Virus record (IMG/VR): IMGVR_UViG_3300044712_001255
Coordinates: 186,001 to 250,000 of that record
Length of the DNA stretch: 64,000 nt
Direction: 5' to 3' (one strand)
Source: a virus
Shown one piece after another: positions 32,396 to 40,520 of this stretch (within the stretch, counting starts at the first letter, position 1; each line of letters opens with the position of its first letter). The notes below the pieces were generated by a model. The model was not told the origin of the DNA, made no database searches, and was given only the letters and a program-made list of their open reading frames with translations. The translations under genes and the position numbers were made by a program.

Positions 32396-33613
32396 ATGGC
32401 AAAGACTACGCTATCAATCACCAACTTCCTAAACTGCGCCAAGCTGCTGCCGGCGTTCGTATCAATATTGATTCGCGCAGACCATGGCGTTGGGAAAAGT
32501 GACCTGACGAGAGAACTTGGTGAGTTCTTCAGGAATCGCGACTTCGATGGTAAGGGTTTTCCCGTCATCGACCGGCGACTCTCTCAGCTCACTGAGGGTG
32601 ACATGGTGGGTCTTCCCAGCACCGACGGCGAGGTCACCCGCTTCAATCCTCCCGATTGGGTGAAGCGTGCGTGCCTTGAGCCGTGTATGTTGTTCCTTGA
32701 CGAGATCAACCGCGCTACCCCTGAGGTGATGCAGGCTGCATTCCAGTTGGTGCTCGACCGTGAGCTCAATGGGTGGAAGCTGCATCCGCAGACTCGGGTG
32801 TTTGCTGCCGTCAACACCGGTGCGAGCTACACGGTGAACGAAATGGACCCGGCGCTGTTGGACCGTTTCTGGGCAATCGACCTGAAGCCCACCGTTGAGG
32901 AGTGGCTTGCATGGGCTCGGAAGCGCGAAGACATCCCCGAGATGATCGTGGACTTCATCCAGGCGAATGAGCGTCACCTCGACCCTCCCGTTGACTATGA
33001 GCTCGGTAGCAATACGTCGTCTCGTCGTTCGTGGCACCGCCTCGGCCGTGCTCATATCGAGGCAAAGGTGGATGACAAGCCCGATGATCCGATCTTCTTC
33101 CACATGTCCCTTGGCTTCGTAGGTCTGGAGTCTGCAACTGCATACGTGGACTTTGCCAAGCACTATGATGCCCAGGTCTCTGGCACTGAGATCCTCAACA
33201 AGTTCGCCAAGAAGCTGCACAAGGATTTCAAGCCAGGTGACATCGGTACCCCCGATGACAAGACTGTGTACACTCCCAAGGTCCTGAAGCGCCTGGAGCG
33301 CATGGGCCAGGAGCGTTTGGTGGGCCTGATCGAAAAGGTTGCTGACGCTATCCGCACTGAGTGTGCCGGGAAGGGTCTCACCCCCGAACAGGGTGCATCG
33401 GTTGGCAAGTTTGCCACGCTGCTCCCAGCAGAACTGCGAGTTGCACTGTGGTCCAAGGTCACTGACAACGAGCTGAATGACATGAAGCTCAACAAGGACG
33501 TGCACAGGTACATCGCGCCGTTTATCATGAAATCGTTTGGAGTTCCCATGGGCCGCGCAGGTGTCGGCGTAGCGCCCAACATTCCAGATGCTTTCAAACC
33601 TGGTAACAAGTGA
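32396..33613 (+). CDS. MoxR-type AAA+ ATPase
   Basis: 405 residues. Walker A A-D-H-G-V-G-K-S at 28-35, Walker B M-L-F-L-D-E-I-N at 98-105, sensor 1 A-V-N-T-G at 138-142 and the Arg-finger block L-L-D-R-F at 154-158. This layout is that of MoxR/RavA/CbbQ ATPases, which act as chaperones that remodel partner complexes, often with a VWA-domain protein. No VWA gene is in the window. The Shine-Dalgarno AGAGGA is close to the ATG. It follows the RadA-like gene region and could act in DNA replication or particle assembly. Confidence 0.88.
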   Translation: MAKTTLSITNFLNCAKLLPAFVSILIRADHGVGKSDLTRELGEFFRNRDFDGKGFPVIDRRLSQLTEGDMVGLPSTDGEVTRFNPPDWVKRACLEPCMLFLDEINRATPEVMQAAFQLVLDRELNGWKLHPQTRVFAAVNTGASYTVNEMDPALLDRFWAIDLKPTVEEWLAWARKREDIPEMIVDFIQANERHLDPPVDYELGSNTSSRRSWHRLGRAHIEAKVDDKPDDPIFFHMSLGFVGLESATAYVDFAKHYDAQVSGTEILNKFAKKLHKDFKPGDIGTPDDKTVYTPKVLKRLERMGQERLVGLIEKVADAIRTECAGKGLTPEQGASVGKFATLLPAELRVALWSKVTDNELNDMKLNKDVHRYIAPFIMKSFGVPMGRAGVGVAPNIPDAFKPGNK

Positions 33614-33637
33614 TCGATCGCTCGTCGATCGTCGAAC
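33613..33637 (+). repeat. CGATCGTCG dispersed repeat
   Basis: GATCGATCGCTCGTCGATCG directly after the MoxR-type stop and before the next start. Confidence 0.45.
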
Positions 33638-33664
33638 ATGCGCTACGGCGAAAGGAGTCTAATA

Positions 33665-34003
33665 GTGAACTCAACTGATGAGATCGATCGCCTGCTCACC
33701 TACGAGGTGATGCATGAGCTCGGCATCCTGCCGCTCAATATGGCGCAGTGCAACGTAAAGAAGATGCTCGATTCTCTTGACGAGATCGATGCCACTTCTG
33801 CGCGTCGGAAGTTCCGCAAGTTGTGGCGATCACTCGTCGCAGCGGCAAATACTACTCCTGAGAATCGAAAGAGAATGTACGGGTTGGGCGCTCCACAGCC
33901 AACCGTAGGACAACGTACTGCTCGTAAACAGATCGTCCTGATTCATGTCAGGCGCATCGTAGCGCAACGACGAAAGGCAATTGCTGATTCTCTGAACGGG
34001 TAA
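33665..34003 (+). CDS. hypothetical basic protein
   Basis: 112 residues from a GTG preceded by AAAGGAG ten bases upstream (an in-frame ATG at 33638 lies before the ribosome site). Helical, with a strongly basic C terminus that may bind nucleic acid. Confidence 0.65.
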   Translation: MNSTDEIDRLLTYEVMHELGILPLNMAQCNVKKMLDSLDEIDATSARRKFRKLWRSLVAAANTTPENRKRMYGLGAPQPTVGQRTARKQIVLIHVRRIVAQRRKAIADSLNG

Positions 34004-34026
34004 AGTTGGTGTCTTGGTAGACGGAC

Positions 34027-34050
34027 ATGGGAAGTACACTTGCTTCCCAT
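34027..34050 (+). terminator. 8-bp hairpin after 34003
   Basis: ATGGGAAG/CTTCCCAT with an 8-base loop, followed by CGTTCGTCG rather than a U-run, as at 7779. It may stop transcription from either side, since converging genes flank it. Confidence 0.5.
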
Positions 34051-34061
34051 CGTTCGTCGAT

Positions 34062-34081
34062 CGTCGCGCGTTGTATACGGC
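34062..34081 (-). repeat. 20-bp inverted repeat, right copy
   Basis: Exact reverse complement of 27365-27384. It lies between the convergent genes 33665 and 34107, beside a CGATCGTCG repeat. Confidence 0.6.
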
Positions 34082-34106
34082 GCGCAGCCACTCGCGGGGT
34101 GCCCGC

Positions 34107-34568
34107 TCACTCGGACGGCTGCACCAGCGACAGCGTCCACGGGGCGACAATCCTGTCGCGCAGGAGGAACGTGTGAATGATGTCCTTCGTTGTCACAGTT
34201 CGTCCGCTCTTGCGGTCCTTTGCCATGCGCTCCACTTCACGTGGACCGATGTACAGCATCATGTGACCAGGACCACAGATTTTATTAGCGTCCCCCTCAT
34301 GAGTCAACATGACGTTGCACTCATCGCCTTCCTTAGCGTCCCAGTCTGCTTTCATTGACGCAGAACTGAGCCACATCGTTCCTGGCACCAACGCAGTGTG
34401 GTACGCAGCAACTTGGTCGGCAGTCATGTCAAGAAAGGGATTGACATGGTGCTTGAGGTTGTGTTTCTTGCCCGTGGTTTGCTTGGGCACTACACCAGTG
34501 TATTTCTGCTGTGGATTTGCCACCAACACAACTTTGGTGCGCTGAACACGACGTCCATGAAGTTTCAT
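34107..34568 (-). CDS. hypothetical protein with P-G-T motif
   Basis: 153 residues with AAAGAGG upstream of the ATG. A basic first third is followed by A-L-V-P-G-T-M-W near 60-67 and a later M-M-L-Y-I strand; it may be a distant PGD-type domain but this is weak. Operon partner of 34586. Confidence 0.55.
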   Translation of the reverse strand: MKLHGRRVQRTKVVLVANPQQKYTGVVPKQTTGKKHNLKHHVNPFLDMTADQVAAYHTALVPGTMWLSSASMKADWDAKEGDECNVMLTHEGDANKICGPGHMMLYIGPREVERMAKDRKSGRTVTTKDIIHTFLLRDRIVAPWTLSLVQPSE

Positions 34569-34585
34569 GAAGCCTCTTTCTGGTT

Positions 34586-34963
34586 CTAAGGTACCACACC
34601 AGACGGCTTGAGTGCATCAGGGTTGACTGGATATTCTGCCCAGTGGATTTCTCCCTCAGCTGTTTCAACAGCGCTCTTGTATTGGCTCTCGAGGGCCTCG
34701 ACGTTCTTTTCGAGGGCCAGAATGGTGGTTTCCACATCTTCTCCCTCTTCCAATTGTTTGGCACCAAACCGCGTATCGGCAAGCAGCCGTCGCCCGTCGA
34801 CGACCCGCTCGAGGGTGTCAATGACCGTAAAAGGAACGCCGATATCTGTGAGGGCTGTCTTGTATCCGTTATATTCTGCGCGAAGCGTGGGGTCGTCAAG
34901 GGTAAGTGTGTACCTGTCCTGGGCGCTGCGTAAGATGTCCGAGAGGTCTAAAACGTGTCTCAT
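34586..34963 (-). CDS. hypothetical helical protein
   Basis: 125 residues, with a coiled-coil-like C-terminal half (I-L-A-L-E-K-N-V-E-A-L-E). It has an exact TATAAT -10. Confidence 0.65.
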   Translation of the reverse strand: MRHVLDLSDILRSAQDRYTLTLDDPTLRAEYNGYKTALTDIGVPFTVIDTLERVVDGRRLLADTRFGAKQLEEGEDVETTILALEKNVEALESQYKSAVETAEGEIHWAEYPVNPDALKPSGVVP

Positions 34964-34969
34964 GAATCC

Positions 34970-34975
34970 ATTATA
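34970..34975 (-). promoter_or_regulatory. -10 TATAAT, leaderless
   Basis: Minus-strand TATAAT followed by six bases (GGATTC) and the ATG at 34963. No clear -35. Confidence 0.55.
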
Positions 34976-35080
34976 TAGCATATGCAGGAAGGTGGACCAT
35001 TGGATACGGTGGGACATGAGGCAATCATGGTACGCCATGAGGCCGGTGAACTCAACCCTAACATGAGGTATTCTACCACC

Positions 35081-35446
35081 ATGAAGATTGGTCGCATTTA
35101 CGCTAACATCGCCGGGGATTCTCGGTATTGCCAAATGCTCGAGGTACACCTTGAGGGCAACGAGGTAACCGTGCAGATCTGGGAGACTTCTCCTGTAGGT
35201 GGCATGGACGGTCCTGGTGGCTGCTATCCGACACGCTGCAGGGTGGAACGCAAGATCGAGAACTGCACCGGCAAGGCGCTCGCTGCTGTCATCAAGGACT
35301 TCATTGGGTACTACGGTGACACCATCCGACACTACGGCAAGCCCATGAAGAACTTCATCTGGTACGGCGACGGGTGCGACAAGCTGCGAGGCTACTCTGC
35401 CAAGACTTGTCAGGTTGCACTGGACGCCAACACCCGTCAGGGGTGA
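35081..35446 (+). CDS. hypothetical protein
   Basis: 121 residues, beta-rich, with several Cys. Promoter -35 GTGAAC, 17 nt, -10 TATTCT, six bases to the ATG, which chooses this start over an upstream in-frame ATG (34982). First gene of the long plus-strand block. Confidence 0.7.
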   Translation: MKIGRIYANIAGDSRYCQMLEVHLEGNEVTVQIWETSPVGGMDGPGGCYPTRCRVERKIENCTGKALAAVIKDFIGYYGDTIRHYGKPMKNFIWYGDGCDKLRGYSAKTCQVALDANTRQG

Positions 35447-35451
35447 ACCCA

Positions 35452-35703
35452 ATGCCTTCCTTAATCGCTTCATTCAACTTCTACAACGCCACCCCGGCCG
35501 CACTGCGTACCGAGGTGATCAACATGGTCCGTCGCATGAGCGATTTCATCGACTGGAACAACATCTCTGCTGCTCACCGTGAGCGTGACAACATCAACAC
35601 CCTCCTCACCCAGGTGCAGGCCTCACGTCCTGACCTCCTGGACGGGCGTACCTCGACCGAGTACTTGCGGCACCTGCTCCGGCCGGTGCAACAGAGGACC
35701 TAA
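35452..35703 (+). CDS. hypothetical protein
   Basis: 83 helical residues. It starts six bases after the previous stop with CAGGGG as a possible ribosome site, so it is coupled rather than leaderless. Confidence 0.65.
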   Translation: MPSLIASFNFYNATPAALRTEVINMVRRMSDFIDWNNISAAHRERDNINTLLTQVQASRPDLLDGRTSTEYLRHLLRPVQQRT

Positions 35704-35720
35704 CAGGGTAAAACCAAACC

Positions 35721-35954
35721 ATGGACAACGGAAGCAACAACGGCAACGACGGCAAGCAAATGCCGGTCACCATCACGGTGGCTGGTCCTGGCACCCTGAC
35801 CAACTGGTCGATTGCCAAGGAGATTGCTGCCCTCCTCGAGGGTCTCAACGCTAACGTCACCGTGAAGTTCAACAAGAGTCCTCGCATCGACATCGGGACC
35901 GCCCAGTGCATCCAGCGCTCCGCGGTCACGGTGCAAATCACCAACGAAAACTAA
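35721..35954 (+). CDS. hypothetical protein
   Basis: 77 residues: a polar Asn/Gly-rich start, then a beta-alpha-beta pattern (V-T-I-T-V-A ... I-A-A-L-L ... V-T-V-K-F). Promoter GTGCAA, 17 nt, TAAAAC, six bases. Confidence 0.7.
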   Translation: MDNGSNNGNDGKQMPVTITVAGPGTLTNWSIAKEIAALLEGLNANVTVKFNKSPRIDIGTAQCIQRSAVTVQITNEN

Positions 35955-35976
35955 GGTAACAGATTGCGGTGGGTGA

Positions 35977-36005
35977 GTGTAGAACGAACCCCACCATGGT
36001 AGAAC
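35977..36005 (+). promoter_or_regulatory. promoter with a real leader
   Basis: -35 GTGTAG (35977-35982), 17 nt, -10 TAGAAC (36000-36005). The ATG is 60 bases further on, so this mRNA would have an A/C-rich leader of about 54 nt ending in AGAAAGAAGAGAA. An exception to the leaderless rule. Confidence 0.5.
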
Positions 36006-36065
36006 AGAACAGTCAACGGCAACCAAGCCAACCAACATCAACCAAGTAGAAAGAAGAGAAATCAA

Positions 36066-36806
36066 ATGACCGACATCAACACCTCCACCGTTTCCGAGAC
36101 CGCTTCCCTCACCGACATCGACGCTGCTCTCGCCAAGGCCAAGTCGGCCAAGCCCGGCCGTGTCGCCAAGCCCGCCAAGGTGGCCACCGAGTCCACCGAG
36201 GCTCCTGCAACTCCCACCGAGCCCAAGACCAAGCGCCCGGTGAAGTCGGAGGAGGAGAAGGCGGCCGAGCTGCAGGCTCGGAAGGATGCCGCTGCGGCCC
36301 GGAAGGCCGAGAAGGCGGTGGTTCGGGAGGGCAAGCTGAAGGAGCTCGAGGCTGTGAAGGCCGAGAAGAAGGCCGCTCGGGCTGCCAAGAAGGAGGCTCG
36401 GCTGGCGGGTCTCGCCAACCGCACTCCCCACCTCGCCAAGGTCGAGAAGGCGGCTGCACGGCTCCCCTCCATCTCCGAGGCTGAGCAGGGTCTGATCGAC
36501 GCTGTCATCGCCCTCGGTGCGGAGAACGCTTCGAAGGTGATCGCCCGGATCGAGCACTCCCTCCGCGAGGTGCAGACCAAGGCGTCCCTCGGTCGCAAGC
36601 TGACGGTCGGCCAGGTGGTCACCATCACCTCGGGTCCCGCCGCTTACCTCGGCGCCACCGGCACGGTTGTCAAGGTGCAGCGGATCCGCTGCCTGGTCGA
36701 GGTCCCCGGTCACACCAAGCCGGCCTACGTCTTCACCGCGGATTGCACCCCGGTCACCGGTGAGGCCTCCATCGAGGCCACCGAGTCGACTGCGGTCGCG
36801 GTCTGA
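36066..36806 (+). CDS. Ala/Lys-rich protein with KOW-like domain
   Basis: 246 residues. The first 150 are Ala/Lys/Glu-rich and helical, like histone H1-type bacterial proteins. The end (about 178-230) reads L-T-V-G-Q-V-V-T-I-T-S-G-P-A, then G-A-T-G-T-V-V-K-V, a KOW-type small barrel as in NusG and ribosomal proteins. Codons are much GC-richer than in neighbours and the leadered promoter suggests high expression. An RNA- or DNA-binding abundant protein is likely. Confidence 0.7.
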   Translation: MTDINTSTVSETASLTDIDAALAKAKSAKPGRVAKPAKVATESTEAPATPTEPKTKRPVKSEEEKAAELQARKDAAAARKAEKAVVREGKLKELEAVKAEKKAARAAKKEARLAGLANRTPHLAKVEKAAARLPSISEAEQGLIDAVIALGAENASKVIARIEHSLREVQTKASLGRKLTVGQVVTITSGPAAYLGATGTVVKVQRIRCLVEVPGHTKPAYVFTADCTPVTGEASIEATESTAVAV

Positions 36807-36833
36807 GAAACAGCAACACCAACAAGGAGGTAA

Positions 36834-36853
36834 GGCCCTGGGAAACCGGGGCC
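36834..36853 (+). terminator. GAAA-tetraloop hairpin
   Basis: GGCCCTGG-GAAA-CCGGGGCC, 8 bp with one G-U, 28 bases after the KOW-like gene. Same loop as the 7779 hairpin and again no U-run. Confidence 0.6.
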
Positions 36854-36882
36854 ACACCCGTTTAAACAGAGACGAGTTGCAC

Positions 36883-36910
36883 GATCGATCGTCCGTGACG
36901 CTCGCGAGGG
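36883..36910 (+). repeat. CGATCGTCCGT..CGCGAGGG element
   Basis: CGATCGATCGTCCGTGACG and then CTCGCGAGGG just before the ribosome site of the next gene. Related elements lie at 42762-42800 and 45031-45053. Confidence 0.5.
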
Positions 36911-36914
36911 AAAA

Positions 36915-37070
36915 ATGTATACTGACGAAACGGCAGATTTCTTTTTCGAGTATTCAGAAGCTGAACACATCGTAGTTGGAATGCCACTTTGGTTTCGTGG
37001 TACGTCGTGGCGTGTCGTTAGGAAACGTTGCAGTCACGATGGTATTTGGTTAACACTGACTGCTTGGTGA
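36915..37070 (+). CDS. short hypothetical protein
   Basis: 51 residues with GCGAGGG five bases before the ATG. Aromatic-rich (F-F-F-E-Y ... L-W-F-R). V-V-G-M-P-L-W near 20-26 is followed by W-R-V-V, faintly PGD-like. Its TGA forms part of the next promoter. Confidence 0.6.
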   Translation: MYTDETADFFFEYSEAEHIVVGMPLWFRGTSWRVVRKRCSHDGIWLTLTAW

Positions 37071-37101
37071 AGCTCGTCCTCAACAGGAATATATTGAGAC
37101 C

Positions 37102-37500
37102 ATGGAAAATATTCAAGTCACCATCCTCCCCCACCACGAGAACGGCTTCAAGGCCTCGCACATCTGGCTCGATCGCGATCACCCCGCTCGCGCAAAGCTC
37201 ACCAACGACAACGGTCCGAGCTGGGTGCATTGCCCGCTGCGTGGGTTGAAGAAGGAGCACTGGGACAAGGAAGTGTTCGTCGACGGCAAATGGAAGCCCG
37301 CCACACTCACCCGGTGGACCGTGAAGACTGTTGTCGTCACCCTCACCCTCGAGGTGAATTCTGGTGCCGTGGCAGACGACATCGTGAACTCAGTCGCGGC
37401 TCCCGACAGCGATTTCATCGCTAACATCCACGCTTTCTTCAACGAAGGTTACAGTGAGAACGTTGTCAACATCACTGCCGTCGATTCTGAGATGCTGTGA
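37102..37500 (+). CDS. hypothetical protein, paralogue of 37533
   Basis: 132 residues. F-V-D-G-K-W-K-P-A-T followed by V-V-V-T-L-T-L-E-V resembles V-W-N-G-E-D-W-V-P-A and F-A-V-E-V-E-F-D-V of the next gene, so the two are related. Promoter GTGAAG (its TGA is the previous stop), 17 nt, TATATT, six bases. Confidence 0.7.
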   Translation: MENIQVTILPHHENGFKASHIWLDRDHPARAKLTNDNGPSWVHCPLRGLKKEHWDKEVFVDGKWKPATLTRWTVKTVVVTLTLEVNSGAVADDIVNSVAAPDSDFIANIHAFFNEGYSENVVNITAVDSEML

Positions 37501-37532
37501 CAATCCACTCATAGAAGGGTATACTAAAGACC

Positions 37533-37916
37533 ATGGCAAGTCAACTGATCAAGGTCATCTTTTCAGACTCCACCACGTTCTTCCTCTCACCCAATGCGCC
37601 GGCACGGCGGTTCACCTCCGAGGCCGGGTGGGAGTACGGTACCATTCAGGAACGCATCTTCATCAAGGATGACTTCCAGGTGTGGAACGGCGAGGACTGG
37701 GTTCCTGCCCGCCGTACACCCGCGAAGACTAAGGTGCGGCGCAAGTTTGCGGTTGAGGTGGAGTTCGATGTGGACGGTGATCCCACTGACGAGGACGATG
37801 AGGATGTTCGCCTCAAGATTCAAGGAATTGAGATGTCAATGGTTGACGCCATTTCTGGCTGCGCTGATGACAACAAACTGACAGTGCTCACCATGGACCA
37901 CGGTCCCGCTCTGTGA
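37533..37916 (+). CDS. hypothetical protein, paralogue of 37102
   Basis: 127 residues ending in an acidic region. Promoter GTGACA over the previous stop, 17 nt, TATACT, seven bases. Confidence 0.7.
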   Translation: MASQLIKVIFSDSTTFFLSPNAPARRFTSEAGWEYGTIQERIFIKDDFQVWNGEDWVPARRTPAKTKVRRKFAVEVEFDVDGDPTDEDDEDVRLKIQGIEMSMVDAISGCADDNKLTVLTMDHGPAL

Positions 37917-37947
37917 CGATCGTCAGCGGGCGAGATAGAGTGGGACC

Positions 37948-38247
37948 ATGGCAAAGAAGCTCCCTGGCATCCCGCTCTACAAGGCGGCTGACATCGACTG
38001 GCATCTCGACACAAAGCCCGTCCAGGGCGTGGTTGAGATCTCCACACTCACTCGCAACAACGCACCCAGCCAGAATTGGAAGACGCGCATCTACCCGGAC
38101 GCGGCTGACATCGGGTTTCACGTCATCGGGCGTACCCGCACCCTCCTGTTCACGCTCATCGACACTGACCAGACCCATGAGGAGACTCTTGCCTGGCACT
38201 TCCGCAATGACGAGACCGGCATCGTGCTCACTGTGTTGAACGACTGA
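37948..38247 (+). CDS. hypothetical protein
   Basis: 99 residues, beta-rich second half (T-L-L-F-T-L-I-D). Promoter GTGACG over the previous stop, 17 nt, TAGAGT, six bases. Confidence 0.7.
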   Translation: MAKKLPGIPLYKAADIDWHLDTKPVQGVVEISTLTRNNAPSQNWKTRIYPDAADIGFHVIGRTRTLLFTLIDTDQTHEETLAWHFRNDETGIVLTVLND

Positions 38248-38267
38248 AGAAAGGGTATACTGAGACC

Positions 38268-38768
38268 ATGGAAACCAACTCAATCGAAACCATCGCTTCC
38301 CCTGCCCTCTCCACGCTTGCGAAGGCAAACCCCACTCGCGCGGAGCTGATTGACGTCATCATCGACGAGATCGATGCAAAGCTCCAAGCGGCAAATAACG
38401 CTATCAACGCCCGTCTTGAGGAACTCGAGAAGGTGGAGTTCACCGCCGAGGAATGCGCAAACTCTCTCAAGGACGTGAAATACACGTTGGGATCTTACTC
38501 AGGCGCATTGCGTATGAACCTGGGCCGTGGCATGGATCTTGTCGTGGATACGCAGGATGCAAAGGTGTTTGCCGTAGCTCAGGAAATGAAGGAACTCCGA
38601 AAGCAGCAAAACAACATTCGTCACCACAAGTGTCTTGTCGAGCAGCCTCGCAAGATCAAGGCTTACATCACGAAGCGCCTTCTGGAGCAGTCCAAGGATG
38701 GGTGTACTCTTCTCGAGGCACTCAAGAACATCGCTAACACGTTCACGGCATCAACTCCCATCGAGTGA
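38268..38768 (+). CDS. helical coiled-coil protein
   Basis: 166 residues, mostly helical, with long Glu/Lys/Leu stretches (about 35-60 and 105-140). Promoter GTGTTG, 17 nt, TATACT, six bases. No family recognised. Confidence 0.7.
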   Translation: METNSIETIASPALSTLAKANPTRAELIDVIIDEIDAKLQAANNAINARLEELEKVEFTAEECANSLKDVKYTLGSYSGALRMNLGRGMDLVVDTQDAKVFAVAQEMKELRKQQNNIRHHKCLVEQPRKIKAYITKRLLEQSKDGCTLLEALKNIANTFTASTPIE

Positions 38769-38799
38769 AGGGCAGCTATGGGGGGGATAGAGTGGAATC

Positions 38800-39051
38800 A
38801 TGGTAAAACTCCACATCAATGAAGACGGTTTCTTCGCGATCCTGTACAAGGACGCGGGGGTAGACGACCCTAACAATTCGCTTGATTGCTCGAGTACACT
38901 AACGGAAACACGTGAAGAAGCGTTGAAGTCGCTTGTCGAAAACCGCTCTAAGGTTGCCCAGTTTCTGGAGAAGCGCATTGCACGTGACCAGGCAGAGCTC
39001 GCTGCTGTCAAGGCAGCGTCAATCGATGTGGTCGTGGACATAGTAAGGTAG
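38800..39051 (+). CDS. hypothetical protein
   Basis: 83 residues: two short strands (H-I-N-E-D-G-F-F-A-I-L-Y-K), then a helix. Promoter GTGAAG over the previous stop, 17 nt, TAGAGT, six bases. Confidence 0.7.
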   Translation: MVKLHINEDGFFAILYKDAGVDDPNNSLDCSSTLTETREEALKSLVENRSKVAQFLEKRIARDQAELAAVKAASIDVVVDIVR

Positions 39052-39060
39052 ATTGCTATC

Positions 39061-39606
39061 ATGAAACCAATCAAGACTCCACACGTTCTCACCCTCACCT
39101 CTCCTTCCGCGGTGTCCCTCTGGAAGGGCGAGTTCCTCGGCCAGCTCAGCGACGGCATGTGGGAGAACACCCGTCCGCTCGATCACTGGCGCTTCTGGCA
39201 CCACTGCGACGTCGTCCTGGGTGCGGTGAACAACCTCGACTTCGCCCTGGACAACTGGGAGCGCCCTCGCAAGGTGGGTTACAACTTCGCTGCACTCATC
39301 CCGATCGTCGGCGACCGGATGCTCAAGTGTGGTCGCTTCGGCAAGGCTCTGCCTGAGCTCTTGCGCCACGAGCTTGGGGGTTGCATCCTCGACGGGATGC
39401 CTGACACCCTCGAGGAGTTCACCACCAATCATGCCAAGCGTGGTGACATGCCGCGATATGCTGCTGCGGTCTACGAGATGGTCACCCTCGAGCAAGCTGC
39501 ACGGTACTACGCTACCGCCTACACGATGAAGGAGATGCGCGAGGACATCGAGCGCATCAAGACTGCGCTCCGGTCCGCCAATCCGAAGTCTTCCTTCAGG
39601 GGCTAA
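39061..39606 (+). CDS. hypothetical protein
   Basis: 181 residues, helical, rich in His and Trp in the first half. Promoter ATGTGG, 17 nt, TAGATT, six bases; the hexamers lie in the previous gene. No family recognised. Confidence 0.7.
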   Translation: MKPIKTPHVLTLTSPSAVSLWKGEFLGQLSDGMWENTRPLDHWRFWHHCDVVLGAVNNLDFALDNWERPRKVGYNFAALIPIVGDRMLKCGRFGKALPELLRHELGGCILDGMPDTLEEFTTNHAKRGDMPRYAAAVYEMVTLEQAARYYATAYTMKEMREDIERIKTALRSANPKSSFRG

Positions 39607-39737
39607 CATCCCACCCACGTTCCCTCACGAGGGTCCCTCACGTTGAGGATGGGGTAACCCCTATCCCGCTTGGGGGATTCTCACGTGGGCCGTGAGAGCC
39701 CGATGCGGCGCGGGCGGGAAAGGAATATACAGAGATC
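39607..39737 (+). repeat. intergenic CCCTCACG palindrome region
   Basis: Contains GAGGGTCCCTCACGTTGAGG and GGGGTAACCCCTATCCC. The reverse complement of GGTAACCCCTATCCC appears at 54771-54785. Several overlapping short stems are possible. Confidence 0.55.
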
Positions 39738-40022
39738 ATGAACGCAAAGAAGACGAAAGTCAAGTTGTTGAAAGCCAAGTCGCTCTACGCCGTCGTGGGG
39801 TATGCCACTACGGGATCAGGAACACTTACCTATCCCGAGGACTTTGATTTTGTGGGTGTCTTCCAGAGTTCTGGTGCTGCGCAAAAGTGTGCTGACCAGA
39901 AGAACAAGGAAGTCATTGAAGAGAATGAAATCGAGTATGATGATGACGATTGTCTCGAAGAAGCGTTGATGAGCTGTGGCGCGATGTGCTACGACGTCGT
40001 CGCGCTCCCGTTCATGGGGTGA
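39738..40022 (+). CDS. hypothetical acidic protein
   Basis: 94 residues: a basic start, strand-rich middle (Y-A-V-V-G-Y-A), acidic Asp/Glu run near 68-75 and paired Cys near the end. Promoter ATGCGG, 17 nt, TATACA, six bases. Confidence 0.7.
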   Translation: MNAKKTKVKLLKAKSLYAVVGYATTGSGTLTYPEDFDFVGVFQSSGAAQKCADQKNKEVIEENEIEYDDDDCLEEALMSCGAMCYDVVALPFMG

Positions 40023-40024
40023 CC

Positions 40025-40231
40025 ATGAAAATCGTGGGCGCAGGTAATCTACGAGTAGGGATGAGAATCCGAAACGGGTTTGGCATCACCGCGACTGTCA
40101 CGGAGATCGAAGCTCCAAGTGATGAAAGTGATGGTCGTAGCCACATCGTGGTCGATTCTGGTCGCGATGGAGTGAACTCTGGCACCGGGTGGTGGATGAC
40201 ATACGTCCTTGAGCGGTGGGAACTGCTGTGA
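40025..40231 (+). CDS. small beta-rich protein, possibly PGD-like
   Basis: 68 residues starting two bases after the previous stop. N-L-R-V-G-M-R-I near 7-14 followed by T-A-T-V-T-E-I mirrors the PGD layout with V-G-M in place of P-G-D. Weak. Confidence 0.6.
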   Translation: MKIVGAGNLRVGMRIRNGFGITATVTEIEAPSDESDGRSHIVVDSGRDGVNSGTGWWMTYVLERWELL

Positions 40232-40262
40232 AAGTCTTGACCTACTGAGATATACTCGAATC

Positions 40263-40505
40263 ATGGCAAAGACCACTGAAGACATCGCCCAACTCGAGTT
40301 CAACACGCGAGGAATCGACTTCCTGGCACCGTGTTGCGAGATTTGTGGCTGCACGATGAGCAAGTCAGTGCAGAAGTGGTGGGTGGAATGGGAGGGAGCA
40401 CCAGAAGGTGATTGGCCTCGCTTTCACCCAGACTGCCTTGACGCGCAGATCGGCAAAGAGAAGTGCGACGGCGTTCCTTACACTGATGTATTCGCGTTCT
40501 CGTGA
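40263..40505 (+). CDS. small Cys-rich (zinc-type) protein
   Basis: 80 residues. C-C-E-I-C-G-C near 21-27 with later H-P-D-C supports a zinc site. Promoter GTGAAA (its TGA is the previous stop), 17 nt, TATACT, six bases. Confidence 0.7.
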   Translation: MAKTTEDIAQLEFNTRGIDFLAPCCEICGCTMSKSVQKWWVEWEGAPEGDWPRFHPDCLDAQIGKEKCDGVPYTDVFAFS

Positions 40506-40520
40506 GGGTAGAAAAGAATC

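Noticed and set aside
32462-33505. A long minus-strand ORF opposite the MoxR-type gene
   Set aside because: Its sequence is the antisense shadow of a clearly conserved AAA+ gene.
34004-34060. A D-arm-like GTCT-TGGT-AGAC followed by a long hairpin, suggesting another tRNA
   Set aside because: No T arm and no pairing acceptor ends; treated as a terminator hairpin.
35996-36049. A 17-codon upstream ORF (ATG 35996) in front of the KOW-like gene
   Set aside because: It begins upstream of the transcription start predicted from GTGTAG-17-TAGAAC, so it would not be in the mRNA.
35700-36857. A long minus-strand ORF opposite the Ala/Lys-rich gene
   Set aside because: GC-rich codons of the plus-strand gene create an open antisense frame; Leu/Gly/Asp composition is not protein-like.
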